From Barthelona sp. PCE (lineage: Eukaryota; Metamonada: BaSk clade), in the NCBI GenBank assembly GCA_040285745.1, contig JAUFOR010000004.1:620001-684000 (forward strand): a DNA stretch of 64,000 nt, given 5' to 3'. Under the pieces are notes generated by a model. The model ran no database searches and was not told the origin of the DNA. It saw only the letters and a program-made list of their open reading frames with translations. How positions within the stretch are numbered: position 1 is the first letter of the stretch; each line of letters opens with the position of its first letter. Shown here one piece after another: positions 18,635 through 26,330 of the stretch. Both the position numbers and the translations under genes were made by a program.

Positions 18635-19225
18635 TCACAGCAAATTGCATATCCCTTCATTCGATTGTAAAGGACTTGTTCCATGATAATCATCATTACC
18701 TTTCTCAATTTCATGTAAAATAGCAGGAAATAAATTTGGAAGATTTTCATCATTTTCTTCTTTTGCAGATACTTCCACAAATGGCATGCCTAGTTTCTCC
18801 GATAAAGCTCTGCCATCTTCTTCAGTAACACCTCTCTGTTGGATATCTCTTTTGTTGCCCACCAATATAGCTGGAATTTGTTCCATGAAAAAATAGTCAC
18901 AAATAGCACCATAGTATTTCTCAATGTCTGTTAGTGTGTCCTTTTGATCAACAGCATATACAAATATCAAGCCGACACAGTTGTCCAAATGATTGAACCA
19001 AGGATCTGTGCTGTCAGGAATTGGTGCGCCTGGGAGGACTCCTTGCGTGTCCCTGATGGATAATTTGTACATGACATTGTCAAATTCTTGATTATATTCA
19101 ACTTGGTCATACAATGTTGTTTTGTAGTCTTCAGAAAAGCTATCTGAGACAATTCTTTTGATGATTGATGTCTTTCCGACACCCATCATACCAATTATAG
19201 CTATCGTACGATGCCGAATTCTCAT
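18635..19225 (-). CDS. Ras-like small GTPase with atypical switch residues
   Basis: 196 residues. G1 is IGMMGVGKTS (G12 to T19), G3 is RDTQG (59-62), G4 is NKRD (124-127) and G5 is SAK (153-155). It ends in CNLL, a CaaX box expected to be geranylgeranylated, so membrane-attached. The residue equivalent to Ras Gly12 is Met14 and the Ras Gln61 position is Val63, with Gln at the Ras Ala59 place. Those positions normally support GTP hydrolysis, so slow intrinsic hydrolysis is expected (inference). Switch II also has an insert (VLPGAPIPDSTDPWFN). It is nearer the Ras/Rheb group than Rab, but the subfamily is not clear. Confidence 0.85.
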   Translation of the reverse strand: MRIRHRTIAIIGMMGVGKTSIIKRIVSDSFSEDYKTTLYDQVEYNQEFDNVMYKLSIRDTQGVLPGAPIPDSTDPWFNHLDNCVGLIFVYAVDQKDTLTDIEKYYGAICDYFFMEQIPAILVGNKRDIQQRGVTEEDGRALSEKLGMPFVEVSAKEENDENLPNLFPAILHEIEKGNDDYHGTSPLQSNEGICNLL

Positions 19226-19743
19226 GTTATGGGAATATATGTTTATAGCAGCTTAGACTTCTATGACATCACTTCTAAGGGCATTCAATCATAAACAAAT
19301 GGGTTTTACAAGGAGGATATCACAAAAAACATTTTAGGGAAATTGATTAAAAAACAGTTCTTCCAAACATAATTTAATTACGAATAAAAAAGCAACTTAA
19401 AGAAGTATAAGAATGTATTACATTGCATTATGTGTAAACATAAAGCATATAAAACAAAGCATATACCATTCTTGCCCAGTTATGACTCATACATCAGTCA
19501 TAAAAGGCTCAGAGCCCCGTGGTGATGAGATCACCGACTGACAGATTTAAGGACCGGGCGTTGTATTTTCCATTTCACCAAAACGGTGAAAAATGGAAAA
19601 GAAGATAAACTATTCATTTTTCACTTTCTTTGGACTGCAGAGCTAATTATACATCAACCTTTTTACAGAAAAGCTTGATAATGGAAAGAGTGAAAGTATT
19701 TCCTAAATTTTTAAATACTAAACTTTACTATGCTAAAAGCACA
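19226..19743. other. Intergenic region with a cluster of four stem-loops
   Basis: Between 19482 and 19599 four inverted repeats follow one another: ATGACT/AGTCAT (19482-19501), GGCT/AGCC (19506-19516), GGTGAT(gag)ATCACC (19521-19535), and a 13 bp stem with a two-base bulge (TTTCCATTT plus CACC at 19567-19579 with GGTG plus AAATGGAAA at 19585-19599). The flanks are plain AT-rich DNA. The cluster may be a structured RNA. It matches no family I recognise. It does not contain an snRNA core such as ACAGAGA. Confidence 0.4.
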
Positions 19744-20901
19744 CTATTGATCATCGCTAAGCTCATGGTTGGAGACAACAAGAGGAGCCTTGTCTTCTTC
19801 AGGGTAATGCATACCTCTAAGCTTGATGGTACCGTTGTAAACGTACACACCTACAATCAAGAATGCAAAACCAAGTAACTCAACGACAGTCCAACGACTC
19901 CAAATCTCACCGAAACCTGGGTTAATGAGGTAGTGAATGATAAGGTTGGCCATAAGGATAGTGAGAGTACGAAGACCTTCGAGAGCAGAACGCATAACAG
20001 CAGAAAGGAACTTTGTGACGTACATACCAGAAAGGTTATAAGCTAGGATGAAGAAACAATAGATGATTACAGTGAAGAGGATGGTGTTAGACTTACCAAG
20101 CATACAGAGAGATTCAGTAGTGTTCTCATAGAAATGACCAATCATACCGTGTTGAGGCAGATGTTGGGCAATGTAGAGAATAATACCAGTAAAGATCATA
20201 CCATAAAGACCCTCGATACCAACAAGAAGGGCGGGAGGGATATCATCAGTGTAATCAGCCATGAGCTTTTGCTCGAATGTAACTTGAAGTGATTGGAAAA
20301 CTACACCAAGGAGAGCAACGATAATGCCAAAAAGCTGGAGGAGGGTATCGGTGCTGGGTGCTGAACCAGGTTGAGTGGGACCGAGAAGGGATGAAGCACC
20401 AACAATGGTGAGGGCGAATACAATGATAGCAACGGCGGTCCACTTGAAACGAGGGAGAGCCTTCTTGAGGATGAAGCGGGACATGAGAGCTGTGAAAACA
20501 GTCATAGAACCACGAAGAAGTTGCCAAACGGAAGCAGAAATGAAAAGCAAACTGATGTTCAACAACAATGTAGCGCAAAGATCACAAAGACTGGGAACGG
20601 CACTGATCATGTAGATGAAAGCGGGAGCCTTAGGTTGCTCAACTTGAAGTTTGTCATTTAAAAGAGGGGCATCCTTCTTGTCCTTCTTCTTGAATAATTT
20701 TGTGATATAGAAAACACACAAGCAGAGAGCCATACCCACGAACATACTAAGAGTTTGGAAACTGGGTTTGGCAAACTTTTGGAACTTCTGAGGGTGCTTG
20801 GAACTACATCCGGTAGTTCCAAGGCTGAAAAGTACCTTCTGAGTGACTACAGTACTCATACCGAAGATGAGCATGCATGATACGGCGATAGGAACCAACA
20901 T
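19744..20901 (-). CDS. SLC35F6-like membrane transporter (drug/metabolite transporter superfamily)
   Basis: 385 residues, about ten hydrophobic helices. The pattern fits the SLC35F6/C2orf18 branch: N-terminal STVVTQKVLFSLGTTGCSSK loop, PSFQTLSMFVGMALCL, then SLCDLCATLLLNISLLFISA, LRGSMTVFTALMSRFILKK, and GVVFQSLQVTFEQKLM in the second half. Family members are linked to nucleotide-sugar or lysosomal/mitochondrial transport; the substrate here is unknown. Codon use is biased toward frequent codons, suggesting good expression. The N-terminus starts directly with the first helix, so the ATG at 20901 is sound. Confidence 0.85.
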   Translation of the reverse strand: MLVPIAVSCMLIFGMSTVVTQKVLFSLGTTGCSSKHPQKFQKFAKPSFQTLSMFVGMALCLCVFYITKLFKKKDKKDAPLLNDKLQVEQPKAPAFIYMISAVPSLCDLCATLLLNISLLFISASVWQLLRGSMTVFTALMSRFILKKALPRFKWTAVAIIVFALTIVGASSLLGPTQPGSAPSTDTLLQLFGIIVALLGVVFQSLQVTFEQKLMADYTDDIPPALLVGIEGLYGMIFTGIILYIAQHLPQHGMIGHFYENTTESLCMLGKSNTILFTVIIYCFFILAYNLSGMYVTKFLSAVMRSALEGLRTLTILMANLIIHYLINPGFGEIWSRWTVVELLGFAFLIVGVYVYNGTIKLRGMHYPEEDKAPLVVSNHELSDDQ

Positions 20902-21435
20902 TTGGGTGATATTTCGTAAAGTAGTTTTATAGTAGGTAATTCTTTTACAATCCTGCGGATATTTTCCCGCGAATACCTCAAAAACTAAAATTTTTTGGCA
21001 AAAGACATGGAACTAGTTTGCCTGATTTAAAATTTCTTTTTGACTCACCTTGACTTTCTTCTTTTGATTGTTTGAATGTGAATTTGGCAGGATTCTTGGT
21101 CTAATATGTGTCAAACATCACATAACTTTCATACACGCAGATACAGTGAACAGGCACAACTAATAGAACGGTTTATTTCGCTTTTCGACTTACAAAGAGG
21201 CATGAGCCTATGTCATAGGACGAATAAATTACCTGAAGTTCAATAAAAGAGAGAAAAAGGGAATTGACCGATTCTAAATCCTACCTCCTCACCCTCTATT
21301 TGAATATTCTATTCGCCTCTGTCACTGTCATAACTGTATATAGTGTATCCGTGGAGCAATGTAATACATCACAATTTGACATTTGAAGTGTTATTTCCTT
21401 TTTCACTTTATTCTTCTCATTAAAGTTTAAAAACA
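20902..21435. other. Intergenic region, divergent promoters
   Basis: 534 bp between the transporter and eIF4E starts. No coding frame. Only weak short inverted repeats, such as AGGC/GCCT near 21200. A pyrimidine-rich tract with TTTCAC at 21401-21406 lies about 30 bp before the eIF4E ATG, as before several other genes here. Confidence 0.4.
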
Positions 21436-22494
21436 ATGAGCGAAGAGTTTGTAGGACACACGCCGCTAACAACTGAATGGAGTTTTTACTTCAACAAACC
21501 AAGCAAAAGTGGGTTTATTTTAGAGATATTTAAGAAGCACTGTATCGTGCAAGACCTGTATACGAGTTAACTCATGGTAATTAAAAGTACTTAACAAAAG
21601 AAAGAAAATATTTTCAGTTAACTTTGTTAAATTGCTTTGCTACTGGTTTTAAATCTTTGAGACAGTCTGCTTCTTTAGTACCTCCACATATTAAGTACCA
21701 TCTAACTTTTAGGACACGTACGAGGCAAGGGTCTTAACTACTCCAAGTGGGAATGCACAAAGGTCTATACTATGCATAGTGTTGAGGCATTTTGGGGAAT
21801 CCAAAAGGCACTCATATCACCAGGAAGTGTTTCTGATCTCACATTATATTTGTTCCGTAATGATATTAAGCCAGAGTGGGAAAATGAGTTCAATCGTCAG
21901 GGTGGAGACTTCAGATTTGAGTGGCAGCGTAAAATTCACTTCGTTAAGAAGCCAGGAGGCAAGGTACCATCAACAGTCGAAAAACCTAACGGTATTGATG
22001 CTCACGTATTTGATGAGCTTTGGTTACACGCCATGCTTGTTGCAATTGGCGAAAGTGCTGCTTTTAATCATCGTATTACTGGTTTAGCATGTCAGGTTCG
22101 TTCTAATTGCTATCGTATTACCATTTGGACTTGTTCTACCGATGAGTCTGAGATGAGGAGCCTCGGAAACAGCTTCCACGAGACTTTTATTAATGCTGGA
22201 GTGCCCCCTGAACGGTATAATTCCAATCCATCATTCACATCTGTTGCTGAACGTATTCGTGCAGCAAACCATGGTGGTGAACCCAGAGCACTGTTCAAGA
22301 TGGATGTACGCCGTCGTGGACAACAACACAGAAATGTATCTCTCAGAGCCAATAATAATCCGCCATTAATTCCTTCAGGAGTTCCACAACGTACCAATAA
22401 CAAAAAACGAAGGAATGTATCCCAATTATCTGTTGAAAGGAGTGCTAAAAATACAACTCCAAAAACTGAAGAAGAGGAAGAAGCAACGGAATAG
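21436..22494 (+). CDS. EIF4E: Cap-binding translation initiation factor eIF4E-like, two exons
   Basis: Binds the mRNA m7G cap. Exon 1 (21436 to about 21508) encodes MSEEFVGHTPLTTEWSFYF with the first conserved Trp. Exon 2 (about 21713-22494) continues RGKGLNYSKWECTKVYTMHS, then VEAFWGI, then IKPEWENEFNRQGG (cap-stacking Trp) and RITIWTCSTDE. The two must be joined, because exon 2 has no suitable ATG and would lack the N-terminal Trp. The 3' splice end CTAACTTTTAG matches other introns. The only donor I find that keeps the frame without a stop and fits the family spacing is GTGGGT at 21509, which is atypical, so the exact 5' junction is uncertain. The product is about 284 residues with a polar C-terminal extension. 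Spacing after the first Trp resembles the 4E-HP (eIF4E2) class. Confidence 0.85.
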
Positions 22495-22594
22495 TTTTTC
22501 AAATGTATAGTTTATAATTATATTTTATACAAACTGGATTACACATTTAATGATTTTTTAATACTAGTTTATCGCGCAATAAATTTCATTCTTA

Positions 22595-22820
22595 TCGTAG
22601 GAGGTTGTAAATTTACTTCGGAGTTAGACACTTGTACGGGAGTTGCGAGCTCCCTCGAGTGCTGTGCTTGCACTGAGAATTGTTCTAGAGCCCTTTTTTT
22701 TTAAAATAAAAGGGGAGAAAGAAATGATGTAAGTACTCACAGAGTACAAGAGGGAAGACCGCGTGTCTACTCCTCAGTAGATTTACTCCTACGAAATAGC
22801 GTGTTATTCACAAGCGTGCC
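22595..22820 (-). repeat. Modular intergenic element, short copy (units C and A)
   Basis: Reverse complement of the outer parts of 4383-4840 with the central B1/B2 block absent. The match is essentially exact, with one visible substitution near the C end. Here unit C reads on + (about 22595-22695) and unit A on - (about 22820-22700). They converge on a shared T/A-rich junction at about 22692-22711, so each unit ends in a T-run. Unit C has stems GGGAG/CTCCC and AGTGC/GCACT. It lies about 100 bp after the eIF4E stop. Confidence 0.8.
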
Positions 22821-22858
22821 ATATCACATTTACACATTTTATCGTTTATCACCAATAT

Positions 22859-25558
22859 TTAGATACTGTTTGCAAAATAATTAATGATATCTTCAGAAAA
22901 TATTGTCTTAAATCGAGCAAGAATATCACTACTGTTATAGATTAAACCAAGTTTAGCTTTTAATCCAATAACTATATTATGACGAGTAACTTGCGAGCTG
23001 AGACTTTGTTGACCTAATTGCCATAATATACGTAAATTTTGACGGCCTTCACGGTCATAGAGACCAAATTCTTGTCCAAGTGCATTTATACTAGCATCTT
23101 GAATCGAAGCTAAATCGCGTTGTGCAACAAATTCAAACAATTCGCTCTCTGGACTCAATGTGGTTGCTGACATAAGAATAGCGCATGTTAAATCAATGAT
23201 ATCATCCTGAATTGTGCGAAGTTTCAAGATACAGGCATGATTCTGTAGAGCTGGGTCAGTTTCAATAACGATTGTTTCTACTTCTTTGAGCAAACGTGAG
23301 AAAACTGAACGAATATCAACATTTTCTGATTCTGCACTCTCAAATAAGTGTGAAATCATATTAGTTGCAAATACTAAAGCTGATTGCATATCACACGTTA
23401 ACTCACACAAAACACCTAATTTATCAATAGGTACTCTGTCCTGCATCATCGAAGTGAACATACTGATATCTCTCTGACATAACTTTGTAAACTGCAAGAA
23501 TATTTTGATTGTTTCCAGTTTTGCTTCAATACTTTGGGTTTCACTAACCATACTTGATACAACTTGCAACACACAAACATGATAAAATCGAATCGTTTCG
23601 TTGTAAAAAGTATCGATTCTTTGGTAATATGTCAGGTAAGGACTTTGAATATTGGCAATAAAATCTCCAGTGGGGAAAATTGATTCAAACGCTTCATCCG
23701 TAATACCTTGCTTCTCAAATCGCTCAAGAATGATGCTCTTCACAACAAGTAACAAATCTTCACGATAGTTGTGACTTACTCTCTGTTTATGACAGTGCTT
23801 AGCGATGCTCAACAGTATTGCGTTCTTTACCTCAAATATACCGAACAAGAGCATCGATGTTGGTCCGCTGTCGGTGAACTGCGCAAAAGCTGGGTGTAAT
23901 GGTTTTGTACTGATTTCTGAAAAGGCAACGATTTGATCTAATTTTGAGATAAGCGACTGACCAAACTGACGGTACACCCTTGTTGATTCAGGCGTGGAAG
24001 ATGTGACAAGACTCCAAGGTAGATCGGCGATCTTGAGCTCGACTTCTTCCACGTATGGTAAAATATGATCAGGAAGCTCATCAAGGGCAGGACGCTTCAA
24101 GTCATTGACTGTTCCCTTGCGGGAATAAAACACGACCTTGACTGTCTCACCCTTACACTGTCCGCTCAGAAGAGTCTCTACATCTATCTGATCAACGGTT
24201 TTAACACGTTCATCATCGAACTTTACCCAATCATCTCCTATACGAATCAACGTATACCAATGGCCACCGTACTGCACGGATCCACTGTGGACCCACAGTC
24301 CCCAGAGGATATAAGAGCAATCGTCGTTGATGAGCGATGGTGGTTTGGGAGATTCGTCGATCTCCTCTTCAATCAATGAATCGTCCGAGTCGACCAACGA
24401 AGTGGCGCTTTCTGAGCGTTGTGGAGCCTCTTCAAGGAACGTAGAGTGCGGCTGGGCAACGAAATCCATTAATAACGATATAATATCGCTGAATGTGAGG
24501 GTGTCAAAGTTGAGATCCAAAAGCGACAGTGCGCATATCCGACGCATCCTCTCAACTATGAAACTCTCCAGCGCAGACGCAACCTCGATTACCGTGCCTG
24601 CTGCACTCTCATGACCTGTGCTAATGAGGTGCTGGCTAACATCTCTGAAAGCAGAAAGTCGTTGTGTGATAGAAAAATCCGGAGCAATACCCAAAGAGCT
24701 CATCTCCAACACGATCTCATCAAGTAGTGCCTTTCGCTCCAACTCTATGGCACGCTTTGACTGTAGTGCCTTCATGTAACCTGAAAAATGCTCATCACTG
24801 AGACTGTTATAACATAACCCATCAAGGTTCATCTTGAGCGGTACGGTGAACTTCTGCTTTGACAGCTCGCCCTGTTGGATAACATGCTCGAGCGTTATTG
24901 ACAGTGTGCTTGGTAACGAAGAAAAGAAAACGTAACGGTTATTTGTCACGTGAGCTGATTCTAGCATTGCAGCTGGTAGGTCACTGGTGTTTGTGTATAT
25001 TATATAAAATATTCCAGAGAAGTCACGTTGTGAACAAATATTTTCAGGTTTGATTATCTGATTAAAAGGGTCAAAATTATTCTTCATAACAACTTCGCTT
25101 TGATTATAATGAAACAAACTCTCTAAGTCAATTTTTGGTTCAAGATATTTTAGGAAGATGTTAAAAAATTCAGTTACATCCTCTTGTTCATGATCGAATA
25201 AATTATTCGTCTCAAGAATTTGAGTCAACTTTTGAGGAGTTACAAAGTTGTATGGAGATATCATGAGTTCGATAAAAACCTTTTGTATTAATGAAACTGT
25301 ATATAAAACATTGTCTCCACCTCTATGAGCTTCTCTGGTATCAATATCTAGAATACGACGTCTGCTCTCAATATTATAAAATAAAAGCTGTAGAATAGTG
25401 CTCAGATAGCACGAATTTCCGGTGTTACTAAGCCCACAAGGTAAATTTTGATCTGATTTGATACTTGGTATTCTAACAGGTCGTTTCTGCTTTTTAAGAC
25501 TTTCATAAGCAGCCCTCTGTGCTGCGTAATCCGTGATTACAACGCCAAAATTATTCAT
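22859..25558 (-). CDS. Ubiquitin-specific protease (USP/UCH family C19)
   Basis: Removes ubiquitin from substrates. 899 residues. The Cys box is GLSNTGNSCYLSTILQLL with catalytic C50. The QQD-like box is DHEQEDVTEFFNIFLKYLE. The His box is WVHSGSVQYGGHWYTLIRIG with His near residue 433. An insertion separates the boxes, and an acidic stretch (SDDSLIEEEIDESPKPP) sits just before the His box. The C-terminal ~430 residues are helical and divergent. The large C-terminal region after the catalytic domain recalls USP25/28-type enzymes, but I cannot assign the subfamily. The ATG at 25558 is the first in frame. Confidence 0.9.
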   Translation of the reverse strand: MNNFGVVITDYAAQRAAYESLKKQKRPVRIPSIKSDQNLPCGLSNTGNSCYLSTILQLLFYNIESRRRILDIDTREAHRGGDNVLYTVSLIQKVFIELMISPYNFVTPQKLTQILETNNLFDHEQEDVTEFFNIFLKYLEPKIDLESLFHYNQSEVVMKNNFDPFNQIIKPENICSQRDFSGIFYIIYTNTSDLPAAMLESAHVTNNRYVFFSSLPSTLSITLEHVIQQGELSKQKFTVPLKMNLDGLCYNSLSDEHFSGYMKALQSKRAIELERKALLDEIVLEMSSLGIAPDFSITQRLSAFRDVSQHLISTGHESAAGTVIEVASALESFIVERMRRICALSLLDLNFDTLTFSDIISLLMDFVAQPHSTFLEEAPQRSESATSLVDSDDSLIEEEIDESPKPPSLINDDCSYILWGLWVHSGSVQYGGHWYTLIRIGDDWVKFDDERVKTVDQIDVETLLSGQCKGETVKVVFYSRKGTVNDLKRPALDELPDHILPYVEEVELKIADLPWSLVTSSTPESTRVYRQFGQSLISKLDQIVAFSEISTKPLHPAFAQFTDSGPTSMLLFGIFEVKNAILLSIAKHCHKQRVSHNYREDLLLVVKSIILERFEKQGITDEAFESIFPTGDFIANIQSPYLTYYQRIDTFYNETIRFYHVCVLQVVSSMVSETQSIEAKLETIKIFLQFTKLCQRDISMFTSMMQDRVPIDKLGVLCELTCDMQSALVFATNMISHLFESAESENVDIRSVFSRLLKEVETIVIETDPALQNHACILKLRTIQDDIIDLTCAILMSATTLSPESELFEFVAQRDLASIQDASINALGQEFGLYDREGRQNLRILWQLGQQSLSSQVTRHNIVIGLKAKLGLIYNSSDILARFKTIFSEDIINYFANSI

Positions 25559-25847
25559 TGATCACGAAAAACGGAAGAAAACAATAAACAAGCGAATATT
25601 GTTTGTCGAAGTGTCATAACGTTTTGCCAACTGCCAAGGTCGATTTTCAGGCTACAGATCCATAAGAATAAGTGTAGGAGCAAAGTATTGCTTTTCAGAT
25701 CAATTGTGCTCGTGTTGGTCTATTTATTATGATTGCATGAGTGGAAGTTGGATTAATAGGTCTTTTAGTTGGATAAATCATCATGTGTCAATCTTCACTT
25801 GCTTGTTTAGCATTTCACTCTCTATTCCTTTCCGCATCAATTTTTAG

Positions 25848-26318
25848 ATGGCCACACAAGACCCCAGGGCAGCCATAGGAGATTTTCTCAATCAGTCGAA
25901 ACCTAAAGAACTCCCAACAACTCATGAACAAATGCAGTTAACAAATACCCTTAGTGGATCACAACAAGCAACTCTACGTGTAGGCAAGAGCAGCTTTGAG
26001 GAAAAAAATCAAAGGGCAAATTCTTTATTCAGTGAAATTGATGGTACTGTTGCTGAAATTGAAGAAGAGATTAAATCACTACATATTTTACAAATAGAAG
26101 CCAAAACATGCCATGAAATAATCAATGATGATATAAAAGACAAAAAAAGAGCATATAAATCGCAGAGTAAGGTTACAAGAACTTCAAGAACAATTGCCCG
26201 ACGCAGTTCTAGTTTTTACCGTTTTTTGTTCTTCTTCACAATCATTATGTTATGTATTTTCCAATCAATTAAATTTGTTTATCAAAATTATGCGCTAAGC
26301 AGACCTCATATTATGTAA
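25848..26318 (+). CDS. Tail-anchored coiled-coil protein, possibly SNARE-related
   Basis: 156 residues: a polar N-terminal part, a heptad-like helix (about residues 48-90: FEEKNQRANSLFSEIDGTVA), a basic linker (TRTSRTIARRSSSFYR), and one C-terminal transmembrane helix (FLFFFTIIMLCIFQSIKFVY) with a short luminal tail. This layout fits a tail-anchored ER/Golgi protein such as a Qb/Qc SNARE or a vesicle adaptor, but no clear central-layer residue can be fixed. Convergent with the OCRL-like gene, stops 12 bp apart. Confidence 0.65.
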   Translation: MATQDPRAAIGDFLNQSKPKELPTTHEQMQLTNTLSGSQQATLRVGKSSFEEKNQRANSLFSEIDGTVAEIEEEIKSLHILQIEAKTCHEIINDDIKDKKRAYKSQSKVTRTSRTIARRSSSFYRFLFFFTIIMLCIFQSIKFVYQNYALSRPHIM

Positions 26319-26330
26319 TCTATTCTAAAT

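Noticed and set aside
19518-19542. Box C/D snoRNA from GTGATGA and CTGA
   Set aside because: The two boxes are only about nine bases apart and box C lies in a perfect hairpin, so a guide RNA is not possible.
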